A DNA stretch of 64,000 nt, from the NCBI GenBank assembly GCA_902728285.1, contig CACVBU010001363.1, forward strand, positions 62,001 through 126,000, written 5' to 3'. Position 1 is the first letter of the stretch. Every line of letters starts with the position of its first letter. This stretch comes from Clytia hemisphaerica. Taxonomy: Eukaryota; Cnidaria; Hydrozoa; Leptothecata; Clytiidae. The translations under genes and the position numbers were made by a program. This document shows positions 45,625 to 54,897 of this stretch, piece after piece. The notes under the pieces were generated by a model. That model did no database searches, had not been told where the DNA came from, and saw only the letters and a program-made list of their open reading frames with translations.

Positions 45625-48600
45625 CTTGGCCGTGATTCCGTGTATATCTTGTAATATGTCAAGGAAGATATCATAAACTGACGAGAGAACGTTGAAATAT
45701 CTCTTCACCTCTGACCTGTAAAAAAACAATCCATAACATTAATGTTCAGTTATGCAGTGAAGAAGCATCAAATATGTTCTTGATGCTGGAAAATCCTTCT
45801 TAAAAATAGCCATCCCTCCCTCTCGTAACAACAAACATCCCTGTTTCGGTGACGCATATGGAATAATTATAACAATGGAAAAAGTAATTTTACAAAATTT
45901 TATCCTACAGTATCTATTGATGCTCAACATAACTCACCATATCTTGCTGATAGAAGCCAATGCAAACATATTGAAGTTAACAAAAAATCCAAAGCCTAGT
46001 TGCCCTTCGACCGCCCTGAAACGGAAAAGAAAATGACGAATGACAAACTTTTTCAGCAATATCATACCCTTATGCTTGAAAAAGAAAGCGAAAAGGACTG
46101 GATTCTAATGTTTATGTTTATGATTGACATGCTATTGTTTTACTTTAGCAAATCAAAAGCTCTTTAAGTGCATTTAACATCATCCCAAATCTGGAAAGGC
46201 AATCATGAAATTTATTTGGAGAAGATACAGTATCGTCGTATACACGCTTTTGTTTTGAAAAGAAATCAGTAAGAGCAGATCCATAACAGTTGAAACTATT
46301 CGATGGAAATGAAGCCATTTATTTCTCAGCTGAAACACTTTAAACAAACGCAAGATTGAAAGGAAAACCCATCGTCAGATCTCGAAACATATGCAGCGCG
46401 AAAACAGATATAGCGTTAGATTCGATCAGGCGGTGTAAATCATAAGATTTCATTTTTCTTGCTTGAGAAAAGTTGAAGATCCCTCTCCTAACCCATCAGG
46501 GTTTAAACTCAATGAGTATAACTAATAAAATACTTATTTATTTCGTATACGCATATAAAGAACTTTTGTTTGAGTTTTAATTTTTCGATAATAAAGTTTG
46601 AAAAACCGAAGCTGACGCAAAATTTCATAGTATGTTTTCATCTTGCTTAGATTGTAGAGAACTCGTAACAGATCATCCATTCTGCGCAAACTTCGCTCTT
46701 TTCTAAAGTTATACGGCTAACCTACTTCTAATGTTGAAGCTTATGATCGACGTTTGTTTTATGCGATTGTTTGAGCAATTCAGCACGCACCAAATCTCAT
46801 TCAATATCCATCCCAAGTTTGGATGCAAAGATACAAGCGGCCCGCCAATCCGAGTAGATTTTCTTCCTATGCGCGGAGTAATGAGAATATTCTCGGAGGT
46901 CAAGATAACTGTTTCACTCACTTTCTCAATTTCGCTCTCCACTCTTTAGAACGGCATACCGGATAAGTGGGATGGGGGAACCTGGGAACCTAAAGTGGGA
47001 ACCTAAATGAACACCTGAAAAGTGGGATGGGGGAACCTAAGTGGGAATCAAATGAACACCTGGTGGGATGGGGGAACCAAGTGGGAAAACTGAACACCTG
47101 AAAAGTGGGATGGGGGGAACCTAAGTGGGAACCTAAATGAACACCTGAAAAGTGGGATGGGGGAACCTAGTGGGAACCTAAATGAACACCTGAAAAGTGG
47201 ATGGGGAACCTAAGTGGGAACCTAAATGAACACCTGAAAAGTGGGATGGGGGAACCTAAGTGGGAACCTAAATGAACACCTGAAAAGTGGGATGGGGGAA
47301 CCTAAGTGGGAACCTAAATGAACACCTGAAAAGTGGGATGGGGGAACCTAAGTGGGAACCTAAATGAACACCTGAAAAGTGGGATGGGGGAACCTAAGTG
47401 GGAACCTAAATGAACACCTGAAAAGTGGGATGGGGGAACCTAAGTGGGAAACCTAAATGAACACCGGAAAAGTGGGATGGGGGACCTAAGTGGGAACCTA
47501 AATGAACACCGGAAAAGTGGGATGGGGGAACCTGGGAACCTAAAGTGGGAACCTAATTTTTTATTTTTTTTATTTTTTATTTTTATTTTTTTTTTTTATA
47601 GCAATATATTTCGCACGTCTATTGACCTCCTATGAAACAGAACTTTTGATTTTACATTTTATAAAGTTTTTTCTCCCTTTCTTTTATCAAACGCTCTTTG
47701 AAGACTTGTAAGGATGGTGCTTCAACAATATCTTCTTCTAGATCATTCCAAGGTTTCACACTTCTGTAAAAAAGAGAGTTTCTTTGGTAGCCTCTCATAC
47801 CGTCATTAGCAAAGTTCCTTTGAAGCTCGTAATCATGCTGACGTCGTGGTCGTGTTCGAGGAGTAAATTTCTCTGATCTTATAGACTCGTCATAAATGTG
47901 GAGGTTCTTGAAAACTTCCACCATATCACCAACTTGCCGCCTGGTCTTTAGACTAGGTAGATTGATGAGTCGTAGCCGATCTTCGTATGAGTAGTTTCTA
48001 TAGCAACTAACTAGCCTTGTAGCTCTTCGTTGGACGCCCTCGATTGCATTGATATGTTTGATTAGCCTTGGAGACCATACTACATGTGCATATTCCAAAT
48101 GGGGTCTGACAAATGCAATGAAAAGCGTTCGAAACATATCTGGTGAAAGAAATTCGAAGCTCCTGCTAATCAAGCCAACGATAGAGTTAGCTTTCTTGAT
48201 TTTACTGAATATATGGGCTTCAAAGGTCAGGTCACTATCGATTATCACTCCTAGATCTTTTTCTTGGTCAACATGTTCTAGAACAGATCCTGATAGGGAT
48301 GGACATATTTGATGTTCCAAAATTTACCCAGTGTTAAAACATGACACTTGTTCGGATGAAATTCTAAAAGCCGGACTGGCTTTGACCAAATTTTAAACCC
48401 TTAGAGTGCACTTACACGCTTTTTTTTTTATAAGAATACACTTTATAAGAATGTCCATGATGAAAATGGCCAAAAAATTAAGAATATGGTAAGAATATTG
48501 CCATCATGGAATTTAGCAACTGAACCTAAGAATGCCATTTTTAATGCATTTTAACCTGTAGATTGCCAATTTCGATCTTAACCTAAGAATACCGTAAGAA

Positions 48601-51600
48601 TATTTTTGGATGATTTTCGCCAAAAAGTTAAGAATATCCATGATGAAATGAAAAAACACCATTCTTATAAAAAAAAAAGCGTGTATTCTCATTTTTGCTA
48701 ATTTCCACCCTTACACCCTTTGGGAAGTTTGGAAAAAAGGGCCGCACGTACGGTAGGTCGTTTACCTTGAGTGCCCCCCCCCCCCGTGGATCTATGCTTA
48801 TGTGTATTGAAACGTGGCAAGCCGTGCAATATGTTCTATTTTACTATCAAACATTTTTAATTAATGAAGTGTATTCACACGCTGTACTGTTTGGTTGGTA
48901 CAGAAAGAAAAACGAGCTAGAATCCGTTAAATGCTAAGCGACCCCAGCCCTGACCCGAAAATTGGAGCTGCTAATAAAAAACAATGTGTATTGCATCAAG
49001 AGTGAACAAAAACTAGATCGTAAATAATGTTTTACTAGATTCTGTATTCAAGCAAATTAGATCCGTGCAAAAGAAAGAAGAGGCTCTAAGTTATCCATCG
49101 AGCTATGAACGAACTTCTAATTCCTTCTAGATTTGAAGATATGACGGTTTAAAGTTTAAAGTTTAAAGTCAATTAAGTCAATTTACTAAAAAGAACCTTT
49201 CAAAAAGATGCACTATAAAACTGCTGATAAATAAACATGCTTTTTTGAGCTAATTGAATAAATAAATTCCCTTTGTTTTATTTTCAACATTATTGTTTGC
49301 GAACCGTGATGTAAAAAGTAAATAACTGGTGTTCTTATTATGATAAAAGGTTTTTTCTTTCCTTGCATATAATATCTTTCTTATCTTTATGTATTTGTTT
49401 TTAAAGAAAAATAATAATAATAACAAATTAGGTTCTCACTTTAGGTTCCCGGGTTCCCCCATCCCACTTTTCAGGTAAAAAATATGGGCACATTTTTTCA
49501 AAATTTTCAAAATTTGAAAAGTAAACACAAATCGCCATTTTCAATAGACCTATTTATTTAAACATAAAGGAATTCTTCTTAAACTACGATAAGACTTGCT
49601 ATCGAGCAAGTCTTATTTTTCGCTTATGTATTTGTTTTTAAAGAAAAATATTTCAATTCTATTAATAATTAAACAACTTAGGTTCCCACTTAGGTTCCCC
49701 CATCCCACTTTTCCGGTGTTCATTTAGGTTCCCACTTAGGTTCCCCCATCCCACTTTTCCGGTGTTCGTTTAGGTTCCCACTTAGGTTCCCCCATCCCAC
49801 TTTTCCGGTGTTCATTTAGGTTCCCACTTAGGTTCCCCCCATCCCACTTTTCAGGTGTTCATTTAGGTTCCCACTTAGGTTCCCCCATCCCACTTTTCAG
49901 GTGTTCATTTAGGTTCCCACTTAGGTTCCCCCATCCCACTTTTCAGGTGTTCATTTAGGTTCCCACTTAGGTTCCCCCATCCCACTTTTCAGGTGTTCAT
50001 TTAGGTTCCCACTTAGGTTCCCCCATCCCACTTTTCAGGTGTTCATTTAGGTTCCCACTTTAGGTTCCCAGGTTCCCCCATCCCACTTATCCGGTATGCC
50101 CTTTAGAACATCTATATTGAGTTGTGAGTTGTGTTCAAACAGAACTTCAAAAAAGATAAAGAAATACGATGCTTCTTTTAAAGAGAAATTTTTTTCATAT
50201 AAAAGAATTCCGAGAACCATCATTCATAATTTAATTCACATGAATGGTCAGATGGAATTATGAAATGAACAAACTTCCAATCAATCGAAAAGTTTGTTTC
50301 AATGAACAAACATGAACAGTCTACAAAACCACAAGTGAAAAACTAATCAAAACTGTTCAGATGAGTTGAGAAAGGATCGTTGAACTACATCGTGGTCCAC
50401 GATGAGTAGGTGCACCGTCTGACCATCAGACGTTTATCCTCCTCGATCGGGGCGTACTCAGACCTCGCGTCAAGTCTGACCCCACTAACTCATCACGGAT
50501 CACACCTTTAAGCTGATATTGACGTAGGGAAGGGGGGCCTTGCACTCGATCTGAAAACATCCATTCGATCGATCCTTAAGGTTCATTTTCTTTATAAGCA
50601 AAAAGTGGTCTTATTTTCCAAAATTTTGCCCAAAAAAACTTCGTTTTCATCGTTTTTTTTTCACACCCTTAGAATTCACTTACTTTCATTTCGACCCTTA
50701 CAGCGCAATTTGGAAGACCTTTAAAAGTCGCAACAGTGGGACGCTTACACGCTTTTTTTATAAGAATGGTGTAAATCCATTTCATCGTGGATATTCTTAA
50801 CTTTTTTGGGAAAATCATCCTAAAATATTCTTACAGCATTCTTAAGTTAGGATCCTAATTCAAACTAGATTTAACATTTAGTACAAACGTCTCATAAAAT
50901 TGCATTTTTGTGAAAGGAGTGAGCCTTACTTGGGGGTAATTGACAATTTATAATTGAAAATGCTCTAAAAATGGCATTCTTAACTTGAGTAGCAAAATTC
51001 CATGATGGTGATGTTCTTATAGCATTATTCTTAATTTTTTGGCCATTTTCATTCATCATGGACATTCTTATAAAGTGTATTCTTATAAAAAAAGCGTGTA
51101 CCTTGAAACACCCTCGGTATTGAGTAATTGGGACAACTTTTCATTGAAATCCTAAGGTTCTAAGGGTTAAATTATTCAATGTCTAAAAAGGGCTCGGCAA
51201 TGGAAAACCGTATCGAATACTGTCAAAAAGTTTTGCTAGATCGGACACTAGCGGTTTCTACGATCTTCACGAGCCCCAAAAAGAGGTGAAAGATGGCTTC
51301 AATATAGGTGTATGGGTCTCTCATAGCAATCAGATGAAGAAATTAGTTTTATAAAAATAATCCTCAAACAACGTGGATCAAGATTGATGTCTAAAGAATT
51401 GGAGGGATGGAGAAACCAACAAACACTGATCTGCTACTAAAAGTTTTTCACATCAAGAAATTCAAAATTTTACCTTGTACAGTTGATCATCAAAGAATGG
51501 AGCTGAAATTTAAAAACACCTTCTTAAATTTATTGTCCAGGATCACTTACTAATTCGTCAGTTACGAAACAGTTCATCTATGCTGCTAGCCTTAATGTCT

Positions 51601-54216
51601 ATTATGGCCTCAGAAATATCATACGTTACTTTACTTCAATAATTGTTCACGGATAATTTCCTTGTCAGGTGATAAGGGGCTACTCATTAGTGACAATACT
51701 TTCTTAAGTGATTTCTTGGGCTCGTTCGAAAGAAGAATGTATTTAAACTATTTTGAGAAAAGGTACCGAAACAGGCCCGGCAAAAAAAATTATGGCCGAG
51801 AGCCTGACGCTACAAGCAAAGATGTAAGAGAAAGAAACTGCGTAAAAATCAACAATCTTCAAAAGTTGATTTTGATTTCGAGAGAAATGATTATGAGTAG
51901 AGCATGAGATTTTAAGAAAAAAGTAAGAACATTTAAAGCCTGGAATCCTGCCAGATCCACTTTCGTATGTTATAGAACAGGAAGCTTTTGGATTTCATAA
52001 TAAATAAGAACAGCAATACCTTTTCAAGCAGTTTGACGGCTCCTAATAATTGTTCCACGATGATAATGGTGAACTCTTCTTTTGGTATCAGTAATTTGTT
52101 GCTGATGAGGGCTCTGAAAATAAAACATTTCTGTAATAGATCTTTTAACCTCACATTCTTGCGCTACGGATATAGATCGCCATCAAACCCGCTGTTCGTG
52201 GACTTAAGAGTCATCTAAATCGCAGTTAGTCTCAAGCATTTTTAGACTTCTCCAGTCTTATAGTACGTTATGTAAATTACTTAGTTACTGTAAAATGAAA
52301 AAATTACGCCGAATTTTTTGAAAACACACAATCATAAAGTAATCATTCATCCAAAAATAGCAACTCACTTCCTCTTCAAAAAGCTGTTCAAAATATCTTG
52401 ATATTTGTTCAGTTGGGGAAATAATTCCATCGTTTGAAATCTCTGTGACAATGTACTGATCTATAAATACAAGATGGACAACAAATAACACCATTGACTT
52501 TACAAGCCCGAAGGGCTAGACTCGAGACTCATGGATGGGAAATGAAGGCACTTATTTCCCGTCCAGAACGCCCGCGCGTGGTTATTACACAAACGCCGGA
52601 TTGTAAGTAAAATATATCACTAGATTTCAAGAAATACAGTCCTCGAAAACAAAGGAAACACTAGATACAATCCGTCGTCATGATTGTGGCGAGTTCGAGG
52701 CGCGTTCTGGAGAGGAAATAAGTGGCTTTACTTTTTCTTGCCTGGGAAAGTTTGATTTTTACATCTTATGCTTAGATCTCATTATCAAATATATAACGAA
52801 CTTTTCAGTAATTACCAGTCTGAAGAATGCACAAAGAATTGGGACAAGCTGGAGTTTTTACAAGCTCTTATTTGATTTGGTTGGTCGTTAAGATGTAATA
52901 GTGAGGTTAAGTAAATCGCTTTAATCACGACGACGGACGAAAATTTAACAGGCTAGTGAGTTTCAACCAATCAAATTTCGTATTTTCACTAGCCTGTTAC
53001 ATTTTCGTCCGTCGTCGTGATTATCTTGGTATACTTAACCTCACTAATAAAAGAATCTTATTACTTTTTCTAAAGAACGCGTCATCTCTATCAAATTAAA
53101 TGACCAATTAGTGAAGTATCTTGTAAAAACTCCAGCTCATCCCAAAGAATTCAGTAAATCGTCTTTTTGACCGAAATCGAATTACATCGGAGTGACCTTT
53201 CACTTCACTTCACATGAGTAAGCAACATATGAGAGTTGTGAATAAACCGAAGTGATCACACTTCCCTTCAGTGCGGTAACCCGAAGTGAAATGGTACACC
53301 AGTTTGCAGAGTGTGGCACGTTTGCTCACAACTTTGTGCACAACTCGGAAAAATTCGAGTTCAGGTGCAAAATTTGAGGTTTTCAGGTGCAAGTGCAGAC
53401 GGTTTTGTAACCCCAAGTGCAGAGTTCCGCTATTTTCTCTTCAAGTGCAGCTAATTTTAGCAATTTTTTGCCTTTTTAGGCCAATTTCCAAGGTAAAGGT
53501 GCACCTTGTCCGGACCAAAATTTATCAGCTGCGCTTTCTTCTTGAGTGCAGCCTTGCCATACTCTGCAAACTGGATGGTACGTGTAACCACCATCCTTAA
53601 ACAGCACAATACCTTTTTAAGCAGTTGAAAGGACTTATCACGTTTCATCTGGTTGTGATGTTTGTACACTATCTTGGAGAGTGTGGATACTTCATCTTTC
53701 AATGACAAACTCTTCATCTCTTTAAGAGTAATGCACAACTTCCTCCAATGAAAACGCCAAGTCTCTAAAATTCAATAAATAAACTAATTAAAATGGTTTC
53801 ATTATGTATGCAACAAAGAAAACGGCCAACGATTCATGAAGGCTCTGCGACAATATTAGTTACAAGGCGCCGTTTCTTCCAAAATGAACTTAAAATAACA
53901 AAGCGCTGCTTTTTCTAAAACGGAAAAAGAACGGACAGCGACATGTTAATGGAAGGCCAAACGCTGGACCAAGAAAAATGATTTTCAGGATTTTTCACGT
54001 ATGGAACAAATGAAAATGACAAGAGTGACTTAAGATCAATGGGTATAAGAAATTTTGTCTAGCGCCCTGTTATTTCCAAATAATTTATAAAACTTCAAGC
54101 TCAGTTTATAATAAAGTCTTACCAACTTTTGCATCTTTCCAAAGAACTTCATCATGTGAAGGGTCTGGATATTTTGGGTGTCTTTGTTGTCTCAATGGTA
54201 CATCTTTATTCAACAT
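45625..54216 (-). CDS. NEPRO: Nucleolus and neural progenitor protein homologue, N-terminal seven exons
   Basis: Seven exons with continuous phase on the minus strand: 54216-54123, 53764-53613, 52460-52369, 52113-52020, 51502-51474, 46015-45938 and 45715-45625, together 210 codons. The protein begins MLNKDVPLRQQRHPKYPDP. The core matches the conserved N-terminal NEPRO domain: LSLKDEVSTLSKIVYKHHNQ with KRDKSFQLLKK (vertebrate counterpart has LYSNHNRMGRHKPHLALK), then IIVEQLLGAVKLLEK, and then GFGFFVNFNMFALASISKIW followed by VYDIFLDILQDI (counterpart VGLVSRLWVL and LFGLLQEV). Vertebrate NEPRO is a nucleolar protein implicated in ribosome-related and neural progenitor functions. Intron 5 (46016-51473) is enlarged by a 3.15 kb foldback transposon. 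The C-terminus is not in these exons; the acidic exons at 42248-44697 are candidates. Confidence 0.75.
46978..47555 (+). repeat. 46-bp minisatellite, left arm
   Basis: About 12-13 copies of the unit 'gaacacctgaaaagtgggat' plus 'gggggaacctaagtgggaac' and 'ctaaat'. The first and last copies carry the variant 'aacctgggaacctaaagtgg'. Outer copies are more diverged or shortened than the homogeneous central ones. Confidence 0.85.
47556..48390 (-). mobile_element. 5'-truncated LINE fragment inserted in the foldback element
   Basis: A 222-residue open frame on the minus strand (47652-48320) is the C-terminal part of a non-LTR reverse-transcriptase protein: KDLGVIIDSDLTFEAHI, LFIAFVRPHLEYAHVVWSP and VQRRATRLV are the standard post-catalytic motifs, and it ends with the EAPSLQVFKERL tail. 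Upstream, in another frame, LLEFHPNKCHVLTLGKF extends it to about 48390, so one frameshift exists near 48320. The catalytic YxDD part is missing. The T-rich tract at 47556-47599 is the A-rich 3' tail on the element's strand. It belongs to the same family as 2063-2400. Confidence 0.8.
48415..48683. mobile_element. TA-MITE (CACGCT T-run ATAAGAA ends)
   Basis: 269 bp, ends cacgctttttttttataaga and tcttataaaaaaaaaagcgtg (20-base pairing tips), TA on both sides (48413-48414, 48684-48685). Interior has 'gatgaaaatggccaaaaaat' and 'ttaagaatat' repeats. It has jumped into a GC-tipped MITE remnant ('cccttagagtgca' before, 'cacccttacaccc' after). Confidence 0.82.
48686..49428. other. Unique centre of the foldback element
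   Basis: After the right half of a GC-tipped MITE (to about 48785) there are about 640 bp of AT-rich DNA with no coding frame. 'tttaaagtttaaagtttaaa' at about 49150 is a small tandem run. 'cttatgtatttgtttttaaa' occurs at about 49386 and again at about 49623, so the arm junction has been duplicated. Confidence 0.5.
49429..50075 (-). repeat. 46-bp minisatellite, right arm (inverted)
   Basis: The same unit as the left arm in opposite orientation: one isolated copy at 49429-49486 and an array at 49682-50075 of about 9 copies. The terminal variant 'cactttaggttcccaggttc' again marks the outer end. Confidence 0.85.
50525..50745. mobile_element. Left part of a GC-tipped MITE
   Basis: Begins 'aaggggggccttgcactcga' and 'tctgaaaacatccattcg', the terminal words of the family seen at 8598-8971 (in reverse), followed by 'acccttacagcgca'. 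It is interrupted at 50746 by a TA-MITE; I cannot find a clean right end after that. Confidence 0.5.
50748..51098. mobile_element. TA-MITE (CACGCT T-run ATAAGAA ends), long copy
   Basis: 351 bp with ends cacgctttttttataagaat and attcttataaaaaaagcgtg, TA on both sides (50746-50747, 51099-51100). The inside 'gatggtgatgttcttatagc' and 'ggccattttcat' segments match the copy at 48415. It is in intron 5 of the NEPRO homologue. Confidence 0.82.
52841..53143. mobile_element. hAT-type MITE in a NEPRO intron, copy carrying a nested palindrome
   Basis: Ends gggacaagctggagttttta and taaaaactccagctcatccc, flanked by perfect AAAGAATT duplications (52833-52840 and 53144-53151). Apart from the 144-bp insert at 52901-53044 it aligns with the copy at 25745-25897. 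Confidence 0.85.
52901..53044. mobile_element. 144-bp near-perfect palindromic insert
   Basis: Starts gtgaggttaagtaaatcgc and ends as its reverse complement (tatacttaacctcac), the two halves pairing through 'cacgacgacggacgaaaa' and 'aacaggctagtga' almost to the centre. TAATA stands on both sides (52896-52900, 53045-53049), while the paralogous MITE at 25745 has a single TAATA at this point: an empty site. Confidence 0.8.
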
Positions 54217-54897
54217 TTTATTTCTTATTTTATATTCCACTAAAATTTAAAAAGATTGGAACAACTTTGAAGACGTACTGATTTTAATCAAGTTTTCAAG
54301 ATGACATTGTGAACAACGGACAGACGAAAACAGTAAAAAAAAAGTGATAAAATATCAGAGAAACATTGTCTTCCACGATTTATTCATAGTTTTTATGCTC
54401 CCCGATATTATTTACAAAAATTAACAAAAACAAGATATTTTCGAAAGCAAGTAACAACTGCAGTACAAGACCATTCACTGTTGAAGGAAATATATCAAAT
54501 AATTCCCAACTTAAATGTTCCAGCCTTGAATTTTATGTCTCAATCATCGTATCCAATTACACCGAAATAAACCATCCCATTGTATGAATTGTGGATTTTG
54601 CATACGCTCCGAATTACCCAAAGTCGACGTTTGGACGTTTGTTATTTTAATAAGATCTCATTTTGTCAGAATAACAATAACACACATGATATGCACAGAT
54701 CATTATCATGAAATCAAGACTTCCTCCATTTCTCCAATACAATTATTTCTCGAGTATTTCTCAAATCGCAAATTCAAAAGATTCACGATTTCAATGATAT
54801 GCATAACCTCTCCTGAGCTGACCTTTATTTCTACTTCATTATGAACGATCGATCTCTCCAGTAGAACCACCAGAACTGACACCAGTCAACCCTTCCA

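Larger units (their letters stand above)
46953..50100. mobile_element. 3.15 kb foldback transposon with minisatellite arms and 9-bp target duplication
   Basis: The ends ggcataccggataagtggga (left) and tcccacttatccggtatgcc (right) are perfect inverted repeats, continuing through 'tgggggaacctgggaacc' into long arms made of a 46-bp tandem unit. CTTTAGAAC stands directly outside both ends (46944-46952 and 50101-50109), a perfect 9-bp target duplication. This length and the arm structure fit Mutator-like or foldback elements. The centre holds no transposase but carries a LINE fragment, pieces of the GC-tipped MITE and a TA-MITE. It lies in intron 5 of the NEPRO homologue. Confidence 0.88.

Noticed and set aside
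46709-46942. 77-residue minus-strand frame ending at the foldback target site
   Set aside because: Not in phase with NEPRO exons and no family seen; its border with the element is probably chance.
47444-47635. Plus-strand frame reading GNLNEHRKSGMGD repeats
   Set aside because: Translation of the minisatellite; no start or gene context.
46978-50075. CRISPR-like direct repeats
   Set aside because: Units are contiguous, without unique spacers, and occur in inverted pairs at transposon ends; the host is an animal.
54584-54844. 86-residue plus-strand frame between NEPRO and POLR3G
   Set aside because: No family match and lies in the POLR3G 3' region.
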